Below, piece after piece: positions 9,819-20,026 of a stretch of 64,000 nt of DNA; within the stretch, counting starts at the first letter, position 1, and every line of letters starts with the position of its first letter. This DNA is from an uncultured Prevotellaceae bacterium (lineage in GTDB: Bacteria > Bacteroidota > Bacteroidia > Bacteroidales > Bacteroidaceae). The notes under the pieces were generated by a model, which had not been told where the DNA came from, did not search any database, and was given only the letters and a program-made list of their open reading frames with translations. The position numbers were made by a program, and so were the translations under genes. Location: assembly GCA_947174945.1 (NCBI GenBank), contig CAMWKZ010000001.1, positions 1-64,000 of the forward strand, read 5' to 3'.

Positions 9819-9994
9819 GATTTGATGCGATTAGTCAGTTGCAAAAATACGAAAAATAATCGAAAGGCAATGCCCCGAACGGCAAAATATTTACCGCTAT
9901 ACCTTATATATAATAAGGGCTGTGGGGCGGAATACCATGATTGTGGTATGCAGAATGCCGTGTTTGTGCTATTTCGGGTGTCGGGATTTCGGCG

Positions 9995-10002
9995 TACCTT
10001 TG
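9995..10002 (+). promoter_or_regulatory. TACCTTTG -7 element upstream of metY
   Basis: TAnnTTTG match 50 nt before the ATG. Confidence 0.5.
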
Positions 10003-10051
10003 CAGCGTGGAATTAGAAAACAAAGTAATAAACAATAAAAACAAGACGATT

Positions 10052-11341
10052 ATGAACAACAAAAAACTACACTTCGAGACTTTGCAACTGCACGTAGGAC
10101 AGGAACAGCCCGACCCCGCAACGGATGCACGTGCCGTGCCCATCTACCAGACGACCAGCTATGTATTCCGCAACTCACAGCACGCTGCCGACCGCTTCGG
10201 ACTGCGCGATGCCGGCAACATCTATGGCCGACTGACCAACTCGACGCAGGGCGTGTTTGAAGACCGCGTGGCCGCCTTGGAGGGTGGTGTGGCCGGTCTG
10301 GCCGTGGCCAGTGGTGCCGCTGCCGTCACCTACGCGCTGCAGAACATCGTGCAGGCAGGCGACCACATTGTGGCAGCCGACAACCTCTATGGTGGGTCGT
10401 TTAACCTGATAACCCACACGCTGGCCACTCAGGGCATTACCAATACCATTGTCAACGTAAGCGACCTTGCAGCCGTCGAGGCAGCCATCCAGCCGAACAC
10501 GAAGGTGGTCTATGCCGAGACCTTTGGCAATCCGAACAGCGACGTGACAGACATTGACGCGCTGGCAGAGGTGGCGCACAGGCACAACATTCCCCTGATT
10601 ATCGACAACACCTTTGGCACGCCCTACCTGATTCGGCCTATTGAGCACGGTGCCGACGTGGTGGTTCACTCGGCCACCAAGTTTATTGGCGGTCACGGCT
10701 CGTCGCTGGGTGGCGTGATTGTCGACGGCGGCCAGTTTGACTGGAAGAAGAACGCCGACAAGTTCCCCACACTGGGTAAGCCCGACCCATCGTATCACGG
10801 TGCCGTGTTTGCCGACGTGGCAGGGGCAGCCGCTTTCGTCACCCGCATTCGTGCCGTCATCCTGCGTGACACGGGCGCAGCCATTTCCCCGTTCAATGCC
10901 TTCATCCTGCTGCAAGGGCTGGAGACGCTGAGCCTGCGCGTGGAGCGTCATGTGGAGAATGCCTTGAAGGTGGTCGACTTCTTGCAACAGCACCCGAAGG
11001 TGGCCAAGGTGAACCACCCCGCCGTGGCTTCGCACCCCGACCACGAGCTGTACAAGAAGCTCTATCCCAACGGTGCCGGCTCTATCTTCACCATTGAAAT
11101 CAAGGGTGGCGAGCAGGAGGCATGGAAGTTTATCGACTCGCTGGAGATATTCTCACTGCTGGCCAACGTGGCCGACGTGAAGAGCTTGGTCATCCACCCG
11201 TACACCACCACCCACTCGCAGATGACACCAGAGGAGCTTGCCCAGCAGCATATCACGCCCAGTACCATCCGCCTGTCTATCGGCACGGAGCACATCGACG
11301 ATATTATAGACGACCTCCGTCAGGCATTCGAGAAGATTTAA
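10052..11341 (+). CDS. metY: O-acetylhomoserine aminocarboxypropyltransferase (Cys/Met metabolism PLP enzyme)
   Basis: MNNKKLHFETLQLHVGQEQPDPATDARAVPIYQTTSYVF; HSATKFIGGHG PLP lysine motif; start at the internal Met of ORF 9941..11341. Confidence 0.93.
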   Translation: MNNKKLHFETLQLHVGQEQPDPATDARAVPIYQTTSYVFRNSQHAADRFGLRDAGNIYGRLTNSTQGVFEDRVAALEGGVAGLAVASGAAAVTYALQNIVQAGDHIVAADNLYGGSFNLITHTLATQGITNTIVNVSDLAAVEAAIQPNTKVVYAETFGNPNSDVTDIDALAEVAHRHNIPLIIDNTFGTPYLIRPIEHGADVVVHSATKFIGGHGSSLGGVIVDGGQFDWKKNADKFPTLGKPDPSYHGAVFADVAGAAAFVTRIRAVILRDTGAAISPFNAFILLQGLETLSLRVERHVENALKVVDFLQQHPKVAKVNHPAVASHPDHELYKKLYPNGAGSIFTIEIKGGEQEAWKFIDSLEIFSLLANVADVKSLVIHPYTTTHSQMTPEELAQQHITPSTIRLSIGTEHIDDIIDDLRQAFEKI

Positions 11342-11372
11342 ACCGTAAACAGTCAAATAGAAGATTAGCTTT

Positions 11373-12320
11373 ATGTCAAAGATTGCAACACAGTTGACCG
11401 ACCTTATCGGCAACACCCCGTTACTCCAATTAGATAAGTTTTCTGCCGAGAAGGGACTTCAGACACCCATCATAGCAAAGGTAGAGTTCTTCAACCCCGG
11501 CGGCAGCGTGAAAGACCGCATCGCCCTGGCCATGATAGAGGATGCCGAGCAGAAGGGACTGCTGAAGCCCGGAGCCACCATCATCGAGCCTACCAGTGGC
11601 AATACTGGTGTCGGACTGGCACTGGTGTCAGCCGTCAAGGGCTACAAGCTCATCCTGACCATGCCCGAAACCATGAGCGTGGAGCGCCGCAATCTGGTGA
11701 AGGCATACGGTGCCGAAGTGCGCCTGACCAGTGGCAAGGACGGCATGGCAGGTGCCATTCGTGCTGCCGAGGAGCTGCGCGACTCGATTCCGGGCAGCAT
11801 CATCCTGCAACAGTTTGAGAACCCCGCCAACCCCGCCAAGCACTACGCCACGACAGCCGTCGAGGTGTGGAACGACACCGACGGACAGGTTGACATCTTT
11901 GTGGCCGGCGTGGGCACGGGTGGCACGGTGTCGGGCATCGGCAAGTATCTGAAGGAGAAGAACCCCAACGTGAAGATTGTAGCCGTAGAGCCTACCTCGT
12001 CGGCTGTGCTCAACGGTCAGCCCAGTGGCCCGCATAAGATTCAGGGCATCGGTGCCGGCTTTATCCCCAAGACGTATAACGCCGACGTGATTGACGAGGT
12101 ATTCGACGTGGAGAACGATGCCGCCATTCGCACGGGTCGCGAACTGGCCCAGCAGGAGGGATTGCTTGTAGGCATTTCTTCAGGTGCAGCCGCCTTTGCC
12201 GCCGCCGAACTGGCCAAGCGACCCGAGAATGCGGGCAAGAAGATTGTCGTCCTGTTGCCTGACACGGGCGAGCGTTATCTTTCAACAGTTCTGTACGCTT
12301 TTGAGGAATATCCCCTGTAA
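11373..12320 (+). CDS. cysK: Cysteine synthase A
   Basis: [58 protein letters not shown]. Confidence 0.96.
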   Translation: MSKIATQLTDLIGNTPLLQLDKFSAEKGLQTPIIAKVEFFNPGGSVKDRIALAMIEDAEQKGLLKPGATIIEPTSGNTGVGLALVSAVKGYKLILTMPETMSVERRNLVKAYGAEVRLTSGKDGMAGAIRAAEELRDSIPGSIILQQFENPANPAKHYATTAVEVWNDTDGQVDIFVAGVGTGGTVSGIGKYLKEKNPNVKIVAVEPTSSAVLNGQPSGPHKIQGIGAGFIPKTYNADVIDEVFDVENDAAIRTGRELAQQEGLLVGISSGAAAFAAAELAKRPENAGKKIVVLLPDTGERYLSTVLYAFEEYPL

Positions 12321-12347
12321 GCAAAACGACAGGTAAATCCGCTCTCT

Positions 12348-12433
12348 GGGAAAGAACCGTTCTTACCCGTGGAAAGAACCGTTCTTTCCGAGGGTAAGAC
12401 CCGTTCCTTCCAAAAGTAGGGACGGGTCTTACG
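12348..12433. repeat. Family B 22-bp-period dyad repeat, copy 1 (3 direct units plus inverted unit forming a hairpin)
   Basis: GGGAAAGAACCGTTCTTACCC-GT-GGAAAGAACCGTTCTTTCC-GA-GGGTAAGACCCGTTCCTTCC. Unit centres (G of CCGTT) at 12359, 12381, 12403; then inverted GGGACGGGTCTTAC. Confidence 0.88.
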
Positions 12434-12464
12434 CTATTTAGTATGCTATCGTAGGGGTAAAATG

Positions 12465-12494
12465 AAAGGAGTTACGTCATCCGTAACTCCTTTT
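12465..12494. terminator. Bidirectional hairpin terminator (cysK side / tRNA side)
   Basis: AAAGGAGTTACG TCAT CCGTAACTCCTTTT. Confidence 0.8.
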
Positions 12495-12503
12495 CTTCAC
12501 GTG

Positions 12504-12577
12504 TAGCGGGAGGGGGACCCGAACCCTCGACCTCCGGATTATGAATCCGACGCTCTAACCAGCTGAGCTACCCCGCC
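12504..12577 (-). tRNA. tRNA-Met (anticodon CAT)
   Basis: Reverse strand GGCGGGGTAGCTCAGCTGGTTAGAGCGTCGGATTCATAATCCGGAGGTCGAGGGTTCGGGTCCCCCTCCCGCTA; D-arm, TTCATAA anticodon loop, TTCG T-loop; no encoded CCA. Elongator Met versus Ile2 cannot be settled by eye. Confidence 0.93.
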
Positions 12578-12724
12578 TTGTTCGTTTGTAAGCGGGTGCA
12601 AAGGTAATACTTTTTTTCGTACTTCCAAAATTTTTCACGGAAAAAACTTTTCCGTTCCATCATTTTTATGTATTTTTGCGCTGTGATAGATGCACAAGAC
12701 TAACTAAACCTGAAACGAATAGCA

Positions 12725-13123
12725 ATGAGGAAGCTCACAATTGAATACCCCCTTTCGGCCAAATCGCCGAAAATCGTATGGGACATGATTAGCAATGCCG
12801 CCGGCCTGCAGAAGTGGCTGGCCGACAAGGTGACGCAAGAGGGCGACACGATGACGTTCACGTGGGGACACCCGTGGACGGAGCGCGACACCAAGCAGTC
12901 GCGCATACTGGAAATAGCAAAATACGACCATATCCGACTGCTGTGGGACTACCACGAGGACACCCCCGATGCCTTCTGGGAGCTGCGCATCGAGGAAAGC
13001 GACCTGACGGGCCAGCTGAGCCTGCTCATCACCGACTATGCTGCCGACGACGATGAGGAGGAAGACCTGCGCGGCATCTGGGCTGACAATCTGGACAGAC
13101 TGCACCGCGCCAGCGGGTTATGA
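12725..13123 (+). CDS. START/SRPBCC-like (AHSA1-type) domain protein
   Basis: 132 aa, YPLSAKSPKIVWDMISNAAGLQKWLADKVTQEGDTMTFTWG. Confidence 0.75.
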   Translation: MRKLTIEYPLSAKSPKIVWDMISNAAGLQKWLADKVTQEGDTMTFTWGHPWTERDTKQSRILEIAKYDHIRLLWDYHEDTPDAFWELRIEESDLTGQLSLLITDYAADDDEEEDLRGIWADNLDRLHRASGL

Positions 13124-13243
13124 ATAACCGACGGTTGACGAAAAGCCCGTGATGGTTTTGGGGCTGTTTTGGCTTGGGACGGCAAAAATTATCAGTTATC
13201 AATTGCCGATGATCAATTTTCTTTGTACCTTTGTGGCCGATTT

Positions 13244-15172
13244 ATGTTCCGCATTAAGAAATTAGACATATTCGTCGCCAAGCAGTTCGGACTGTTGTTT
13301 TTCGCAACGTTCTTCATCTGCCAGTTCGTGCTGATGATGCAGTTCCTGTGGCGGTATGTCGACGAGCTGATAGGCAAGGGTCTGTCGGTGGAGGTGCTGG
13401 CACAGTTCTTCTGGTACATGGGACTGATGCTCATGCCGCAGGCGTTCCCGCTGGCCATCCTGCTTTCCTCGCTGATAGCCTTTGGCAATCTGGGCGAGAG
13501 CTCGGAGCTGACGGCCATCAAGGCGGCGGGCATCTCGCTGTTTCAGGCCATGCGCTCGCTAATCGTCATCGTTATTGCCATTGCGTGCCTCTCCTTTTAC
13601 TTTCAGGAGGTCATCGGGCCACGCTCTTTCATATCGTTTCAGCAGTTGTTGCTCTCCATGAGACAGAAGAACCCCGAGGTGGAAATACCCGAGGGCATCT
13701 TCTACGACGGCATTCCCAACTCCAACCTTTATGTACAGAAGAAGGATATGCAGACGGGTATGCTCTACGGCATCATGATTTACCGCATGAACGGAGGCTA
13801 TGAGGACGCTGCCGTCATTCTGGCCGACTCGGGGCGCATACAGGCAACGGCTGAGAAGAAGCACCTGCTGTTGACGCTGTACAGCGGTGAATGGTTCGAG
13901 AATATGCGGCAGTCGGGACTGAACGTGTCGGCCAGCATCCCTTACCGACGGGAGACTTTCTCGACGAAGGCCATACTGCTTGACTTCGACGGTGACTTCA
14001 ACATGGCTGAGGCTGGTGGCATTGCTTCCGATGCCCGCTCGAAGGGACTTAGCAAGATTCTGCACGACTTGGACTCTATCCACGAGTTTAACGACTCGGT
14101 GGGGCACGCATACTTCCGTGAGGCAAAGAACTTCGGCTTCCGCGTTCCAATGCTTAGCAAGGCCGATTCGCTGAAGGCCGTTCAGGAGGTGGCCAAGCAG
14201 ACAACGAACTTCGACTCGCTGTACCTGAAGCTGACGGGTGAGCAGAAGCAGACGGCCATAAGGCAGGCGGCCAGCGATGCCCAGATGACGGCCAGCAGTC
14301 TGGAGTATAAGTCGGAATACTCATTCTATCTGAACCGTGAGGAGCGTATGCACCGCATGGAGGCTATCAACAAGTTTACACTGTCGCTGTCGTGCCTTAT
14401 CTTCTTCTTCATCGGAGCTCCGCTGGGAGCTATCATCCGCAAGGGTGGACTGGGTGTGCCGGTTATCATTTCCGTGTTGGTGTTCATCATCTTCTACATT
14501 CTTGACAGCACAGGCATGAAGATGGCTCGCGACGACAACTGGACGGTGTGGTTTGGCAAGTTGCTGGGTACGGCTGTGCTCTCGCCACTGGCCGTGTTCT
14601 TCACCTACAAGGCCAATAACGATTCGGTGGTGTTCAACGTCGACCTGTACAAGGGGCTGGCCATGAAGGCTTTGGGACTGCGTGCCAAGCGTCATATCAC
14701 CCGTAAGGAGGTCATCATCGAGGCTCCCAAATACTTGGCTGATGCCGAAATGCTGGAGGATGTCAGCCTGAAGGTCACCCGCTATTCCGAGGAGCACAAG
14801 CTGCTGCGCTGGCCTAACCCCGTCAAGGTGTTCTTCCGCTCCGGCGACGACCATGAGGTAGAACAGATTAACGATGTGCTGGAGATGGCTATCGAGAACC
14901 TCTCATATACGACGGATAAGCTCGTGCTGATGAGGCTGAACCAATATCCCATCATTGCTACTCATGCCCATACGCGCCCCTTCCAGCGCAAGTGGCTGAA
15001 CATATTGCTCGGCCTGTGCGTGCCTGCGGGCATCTTCTTCTACTTCAGGATGCTTCGCTTCCGCTTCCGTTTGTACAAGGACTTGCAGACCGTCATCCGC
15101 ACCAACGAGGTGCTTATCCCGAGGGTCATGGAGCTGGGAGGCTTACAAGGGGGCAACAAGACAACTATATAA
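13244..15172 (+). CDS. LptF/LptG family permease (YjgP/YjgQ)
   Basis: MFRIKKLDIFVAKQFGLLFFATFFICQFVLMMQFLWRYVDELIGKGL; C-terminal TM cluster; internal start. Confidence 0.9.
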   Translation: MFRIKKLDIFVAKQFGLLFFATFFICQFVLMMQFLWRYVDELIGKGLSVEVLAQFFWYMGLMLMPQAFPLAILLSSLIAFGNLGESSELTAIKAAGISLFQAMRSLIVIVIAIACLSFYFQEVIGPRSFISFQQLLLSMRQKNPEVEIPEGIFYDGIPNSNLYVQKKDMQTGMLYGIMIYRMNGGYEDAAVILADSGRIQATAEKKHLLLTLYSGEWFENMRQSGLNVSASIPYRRETFSTKAILLDFDGDFNMAEAGGIASDARSKGLSKILHDLDSIHEFNDSVGHAYFREAKNFGFRVPMLSKADSLKAVQEVAKQTTNFDSLYLKLTGEQKQTAIRQAASDAQMTASSLEYKSEYSFYLNREERMHRMEAINKFTLSLSCLIFFFIGAPLGAIIRKGGLGVPVIISVLVFIIFYILDSTGMKMARDDNWTVWFGKLLGTAVLSPLAVFFTYKANNDSVVFNVDLYKGLAMKALGLRAKRHITRKEVIIEAPKYLADAEMLEDVSLKVTRYSEEHKLLRWPNPVKVFFRSGDDHEVEQINDVLEMAIENLSYTTDKLVLMRLNQYPIIATHAHTRPFQRKWLNILLGLCVPAGIFFYFRMLRFRFRLYKDLQTVIRTNEVLIPRVMELGGLQGGNKTTI

Positions 15173-15202
15173 TATATATAATAAGGTATAAGGAAACACG
15201 AT

Positions 15203-16414
15203 ATGGAATCATTCAAGCTCAATACGATTGAAGAGGCACTGGCCGATTTCAAGGCCGGAAAGTTTGTCGTTGTCGTTGACGACGAAGACCGTGAGAACGA
15301 AGGCGACCTGATATGTGCTGCCGAAAAGATTACGCCGGAGATGGTGAACTTCATGCTGAAGAACGCCCGCGGTGTGCTTTGTGCGCCCGTCACTATTAGC
15401 CGTGCGCAAGAGCTGGACTTGCCCCATCAGGTGCAGGACAACACGTCGCTGCTGGGCACTCCCTTCACGGTCACTATCGACAAAATAGAAGGGTGTACCA
15501 CTGGCGTGTCGGCTCACGACCGTGCTGCCACCATTCGCGCACTGGCTGACCCTGCCTCTACGGCCAAGACCTTCGGTCGCCCCGGCCATATTAACCCGTT
15601 GTATGCTCAGGACAATGGTGTGCTGCGCCGCTCTGGCCACACTGAGGCTGCCATCGACCTTTGCAAGCTCACGGGGCTTTACCCTGCGGGTGCCTTGATT
15701 GAAATCATGAACGATGACGGCACGATGGCTCGTATGCCACAGCTGTTTGCGTTTGCCCAGAAGCACGACCTGAAACTCATCACCGTCAAGGACATGATAT
15801 CCTATCGGCTCAAGAAAGAGAGCTTGGTGGAAAAGGGCGAGGAAGTGGATATGCCGACGGAATACGGTCATTTCCGACTGATTCCCTTCCGTCAGAAGAG
15901 CAACGGACTGGAGCACATGGCGCTTATCAAGGGCGAATGGAAGGAGGACGAGCCTGTGCTGGTGCGTGTCCACTCATCGTGTATGACGGGCGACATCCTT
16001 GGTTCTAAGCGATGCGACTGTGGTGAGCAGCTGCACAAGGCCATGCAGATGATAGAGCAGGAGGGCCGTGGCGTTATCGTCTATATGCAGCAAGAGGGGC
16101 GCGGCATCGGTCTTATGAACAAGATAGCGGCCTATAAGCTGCAGGAAGAAGGGCTGGATACCATCGACGCTAACATTCATTTGGGCTTTAAACCCGACGA
16201 GCGCGACTACGGCTGCGGGGCGCAGATTCTGCGGCAGCTGGGTGTTCAAAAGATGCGCCTCATGACCAACAATCCCGTTAAGCGCGTCGGACTGGAGGGC
16301 TATGGCCTGGAAATCGTGGAAAACGTGCCGATAGAGATTATGCCCAACGAGTACAATCTGCGCTATTTACAGACGAAAAAAGACCGTATGGGCCACACCT
16401 TGCACCTGAAATAA
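15203..16414 (+). CDS. ribBA: Bifunctional 3,4-DHBP synthase / GTP cyclohydrolase II
   Basis: [65 protein letters not shown]. Confidence 0.97.
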   Translation: MESFKLNTIEEALADFKAGKFVVVVDDEDRENEGDLICAAEKITPEMVNFMLKNARGVLCAPVTISRAQELDLPHQVQDNTSLLGTPFTVTIDKIEGCTTGVSAHDRAATIRALADPASTAKTFGRPGHINPLYAQDNGVLRRSGHTEAAIDLCKLTGLYPAGALIEIMNDDGTMARMPQLFAFAQKHDLKLITVKDMISYRLKKESLVEKGEEVDMPTEYGHFRLIPFRQKSNGLEHMALIKGEWKEDEPVLVRVHSSCMTGDILGSKRCDCGEQLHKAMQMIEQEGRGVIVYMQQEGRGIGLMNKIAAYKLQEEGLDTIDANIHLGFKPDERDYGCGAQILRQLGVQKMRLMTNNPVKRVGLEGYGLEIVENVPIEIMPNEYNLRYLQTKKDRMGHTLHLK

Positions 16415-16526
16415 GGCAGAAAGTAAGTTTTTTCGCCCCCTGAAAGCAAAAAACGCTACTTTTCTTTCGCCAAGAAGAATAAAATGATTACTTTTGCAAC
16501 AAAACATTATACGACCACTACAAAGT

Positions 16527-17723
16527 ATGGCACAATTATCTGACCGTTTACAAAGACTGGCACCGTCTGCAACGCTGGCCATGTCGCAAAAGAGCTCTGA
16601 GATGAAGGCTCAAGGCATTGATGTTATTAACATGAGTGTGGGAGAGCCTGACTTTAACACCCCAGACCACATTAAGGAAGCTGCCAAGCAGGCCGTAGAC
16701 GACAACTACTCACGCTATTCTCCCGTGCCGGGCTACATGGATTTGCGTGAGGCAATTGTTGCTAAGTTGAAGAAAGAGAATCAGCTCGATTATACGCCTT
16801 CGGAGATTTTGGTGTCAAACGGCGCCAAACAGAGTGTATGTAATACCGTCATGGCACTCATCAATCCGGGTGATGAGGTTATTATTCCTGCTCCCTACTG
16901 GGTTAGCTATCCGCAGATGGTTAAGCTGGCAGGCGGTACTCCCGTTATCGTGGAAGCTGGTTTCGACCAGAATTTCAAGATGACACCTGCCCAGTTGGAG
17001 GCTGCTATTACGCCAAAGACACGTTTGTTGATTCTTTGTTCGCCCAGCAATCCTACTGGTAGCGTTTACTCCAAGGCTGAACTGGAAGGACTGGCCAAGG
17101 TCATTCTCAGCCATGACGACCTGTTTGTCTTGGCTGACGAAATCTATGAACATATTAACTATATTGGCAAGCATGAGAGCATTGCCCAGTTTGCAGGCAT
17201 GAAAGAGCGTGCTATCATCGTCAACGGTGTCAGCAAGGCTTATGCCATGACAGGCTGGCGCATCGGCTATATTGCTGCTCCGGAATGGCTCGTCAAGGGG
17301 TGCAATAAGTTGCAGGGACAGTACACCAGTGGCCCGTGCTCTGTTAGCCAAAAGGCTGCCGAACTTGCTTATACAGCCAGCCAGGATTGCGTGGAGGAGA
17401 TGCGCCAAGCATTTGAGCGTCGTCGCGACTTGATTGTTAAGCTGGCTAAGGATATTCCCGGGCTGGAGGTGAATGTGCCTGAAGGAGCTTTCTACTTGTT
17501 CCCCAAGTGCAGCAGCTTCTATGGAAAGGTAACACCCGATGGCTTGACGATAGAAAACAGCAGCGATTTAGCGATGTATCTGCTGGAAAAAGGACACGTG
17601 GCAACCGTCGGTGGTGATGCTTTCGGTGACCCAGATTGCTTCCGAATGAGTTACGCCACCAGTGACGAGAATATTGTCGAGGCAATGCGCCGCATTAAGG
17701 AGGCACTGGCCGCCCTTCATTAA
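16527..17723 (+). CDS. Pyridoxal-phosphate aspartate/aromatic aminotransferase
   Basis: MAQLSDRLQRLAPSATLAMSQKSSEMKAQGIDVINMSVGEPDFNTP; VSKAYAMTGWRIGYIAAP. Confidence 0.92.
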   Translation: MAQLSDRLQRLAPSATLAMSQKSSEMKAQGIDVINMSVGEPDFNTPDHIKEAAKQAVDDNYSRYSPVPGYMDLREAIVAKLKKENQLDYTPSEILVSNGAKQSVCNTVMALINPGDEVIIPAPYWVSYPQMVKLAGGTPVIVEAGFDQNFKMTPAQLEAAITPKTRLLILCSPSNPTGSVYSKAELEGLAKVILSHDDLFVLADEIYEHINYIGKHESIAQFAGMKERAIIVNGVSKAYAMTGWRIGYIAAPEWLVKGCNKLQGQYTSGPCSVSQKAAELAYTASQDCVEEMRQAFERRRDLIVKLAKDIPGLEVNVPEGAFYLFPKCSSFYGKVTPDGLTIENSSDLAMYLLEKGHVATVGGDAFGDPDCFRMSYATSDENIVEAMRRIKEALAALH

Positions 17724-17783
17724 AAATTTGAGAAATATCAAGTTAAAAGTTCTTAATTAGGCGGTTAGTACGCCCTAAATTGT

Positions 17784-17791
17784 TATCTTTG
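17784..17791 (+). promoter_or_regulatory. TATCTTTG -7 element of exbB operon
   Basis: TAnnTTTG match about 70 nt upstream of the exbB-like ORF. Confidence 0.5.
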
Positions 17792-17859
17792 CCGAAAGAT
17801 ACGTGTAAGAAACATATAAAAACTAATTCATTTAATAACTAAAAAATTAAACAAATTTT

Positions 17860-18690
17860 ATGGCAACAACAACAAAGGCTGCAGCCCCAGCCAAAAAGAA
17901 TTCGGGCTTCCCTGGTATTAAAGCTGCATGGATTATCCTCGTTATTTGCGCTTGCTTAGGTTATGGTGTATGGTATTTCGTAATGGGTGATCCCGACAAC
18001 TTCATCGGTGGCGACCGTAGCGGACATCCTGCTAACCTGCTGGGTACGGTTTATAAAGGTGGTTTCGTTGTAGGTCTGATTCTGACCCTTCTGTTCACCG
18101 TTATCTGCTTGGGCTTCGAGCGTTTCTTCGCTATCCGCAGCGCTTCTGGTAAGATGAATCTCGCTAAGTTCACTGCTCAGGTGAAGGAGGCTATCCGTGC
18201 TCAGAAGTTCGATGAGGCTCGTACTCTTTGCAACAAGATGCAGGGTTCTGTAGCTAACGTAGTGCTCGCTTCTATCAACATGTATCAGACTGTTGAGGGT
18301 GATGCTACTCTGAAGAAGGCTGCTAAGATTGCTAAGATTCAGCAGGCTCACGAGGAGGCTACCCAGCTGGAGATGCCTACTCTGCAGATGAACCTCCCGA
18401 TGGTTGCTACTATCGTATCTCTGGGTACCCTGACCGCTCTGTTCGGTACTGTGCTCGGTATGATTGGTTCGTTCCAGGCTCTGTCTGCTGGTGGTGGTGC
18501 TGACTCTATGGCTCTGTCTGCTGGTATCTCTGAGGCTCTTGTGAACACCGCTTCTGGTATTTTGACCTCTTGGGTTGCTACCGTTGTTTACAACTTCTTC
18601 TCTAACAAGATTGACAAGCTGACATTCGCCCTTGACGAGATTGGTTACACTATCGCAGCTACTTACGATTCTAACCACAACGAGGCTTAA
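17860..18690 (+). CDS. exbB: MotA/TolQ/ExbB proton channel family protein
   Basis: TM topology, TIVSLGTLTALFGTVLGMIGSFQALSAGG...ISEALVNTASGILTSW. Confidence 0.93.
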   Translation: MATTTKAAAPAKKNSGFPGIKAAWIILVICACLGYGVWYFVMGDPDNFIGGDRSGHPANLLGTVYKGGFVVGLILTLLFTVICLGFERFFAIRSASGKMNLAKFTAQVKEAIRAQKFDEARTLCNKMQGSVANVVLASINMYQTVEGDATLKKAAKIAKIQQAHEEATQLEMPTLQMNLPMVATIVSLGTLTALFGTVLGMIGSFQALSAGGGADSMALSAGISEALVNTASGILTSWVATVVYNFFSNKIDKLTFALDEIGYTIAATYDSNHNEA

Positions 18691-18722
18691 TTTCCAGTCC
18701 ATTCACTTAAAACCGTTTTAGA

Positions 18723-19337
18723 ATGGCTAAAATTAAGATACAGAAAAAAGACATCTGGATTGACATGACACCCATGTCGGACGTGATGACGTTGCTTCTG
18801 TGCTTCTTTATGTTGACATCAACATTCTTGACGCCGGAGCCGATACAAGTCAACGCGCCCAGCTCGGTGTCTGAGGTAAAGATTCCGGAGAGCGATGTCT
18901 TGAACATTCTGGTTAGTCCAGAAGGCAAGATATTCCTCGGTACGGAAAACAAGAACCATATGAAAGCGATGATAGAGACGATGACCGACAAGTTCGGTAT
19001 CACTCTCAACGCTACCCAGCAGAAGCGCTTCTTGGAAGACGCAATGGCTGGTGCTCCTATGGGTAAACTTGCTGATTACCTCAATCTTGAGCCCGAGAAA
19101 ATGAGCGAGGCTATCCAGACGCTCGGCATCCCCACCGATAGTATCGATGGTGGAAAGAGCGAATTTCAGGAGTGGGTTACCGCTGCTCGCAACGCTAACC
19201 CCGACATCCGTCTGGCCATCAAGTGCGATGCTAAGACTCCGTACAAGATGGTGAAGGCTATGATGTCTGAGCTTCAGGACATGAACGAGAACCGTTACCA
19301 GTTGATTACTAATCTTCAAACTGCATCGGAGGAATAA
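18723..19337 (+). CDS. exbD: ExbD/TolR biopolymer transporter (first copy)
   Basis: DIWIDMTPMSDVMTLLLCFFMLTSTFL. Confidence 0.92.
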   Translation: MAKIKIQKKDIWIDMTPMSDVMTLLLCFFMLTSTFLTPEPIQVNAPSSVSEVKIPESDVLNILVSPEGKIFLGTENKNHMKAMIETMTDKFGITLNATQQKRFLEDAMAGAPMGKLADYLNLEPEKMSEAIQTLGIPTDSIDGGKSEFQEWVTAARNANPDIRLAIKCDAKTPYKMVKAMMSELQDMNENRYQLITNLQTASEE

Positions 19338-19340
19338 GCT

Positions 19341-19991
19341 ATGGCAAAAAAGAATTTGAGTAAGCAAAAGAAGATGGATACCCGCGTGAACTTCACGCCG
19401 ATGGTAGATATGATGATGCTTCTTATCACGTTCTTCATGCTGTGTACGACACTGGCTAAGCCTCAGGCTATGCAGCTGACGATGCCCAGTAACGACCAGA
19501 ACGTAGACGAGAAAGATAAGTCGGTAACGAAAGCCTCTCATACCATCACCCTCTATCTGGGTGCCGACGACCAAGTTTGGTATATTGCCGGACTGCCCAA
19601 CTACGAGGACCCCTCATGTGTAAAGAAGACCACTTACGGTGCCAAGGGTATTCGTGACGTGCTCATCAAGCACACGACGGAGGAAGGTGTTAACCCGATT
19701 GCCAAAATCATGGTAGCCAAGAAAGAACTGGATGCTAAGAAGACGGCCTACAACAGCAAGATGACTGATGAACAGTATCAGGCTGAATTGTCGAAGTTGA
19801 AGAAAGGTCAGCTGCCTAACGGCGAGACCGTTCCTACGATGACCGTTATTATCCGTCCGCTTGACACGGCTACTTACGAGAACATGATTTCTGCGCTCGA
19901 TGAGATGCTCATTTGCAGTATTGATAAGTATGTCATTGACAAGATTGGCCCTGAGGACCAAGAGCTGATTACCAAGGCTGGTGTCAAGTAA
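19341..19991 (+). CDS. exbD: ExbD/TolR biopolymer transporter (second copy)
   Basis: DTRVNFTPMVDMMMLLITFFMLCTTLAKPQ. Confidence 0.92.
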   Translation: MAKKNLSKQKKMDTRVNFTPMVDMMMLLITFFMLCTTLAKPQAMQLTMPSNDQNVDEKDKSVTKASHTITLYLGADDQVWYIAGLPNYEDPSCVKKTTYGAKGIRDVLIKHTTEEGVNPIAKIMVAKKELDAKKTAYNSKMTDEQYQAELSKLKKGQLPNGETVPTMTVIIRPLDTATYENMISALDEMLICSIDKYVIDKIGPEDQELITKAGVK

Positions 19992-20026
19992 GTCAATGTC
20001 TCACATTTAAAACATAGAAAAGAACT

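Noticed and set aside
10175-11044. 289-aa minus-strand ORF opposite metY
   Set aside because: Fully antisense to a confidently identified enzyme; low-complexity V/H/G-rich product typical of antisense frames in codon-biased genes.
12504-12577. Integrative element inserted at the tRNA-Met gene
   Set aside because: No integrase, attachment duplication or cargo adjacent; flanked by a terminator and housekeeping genes.
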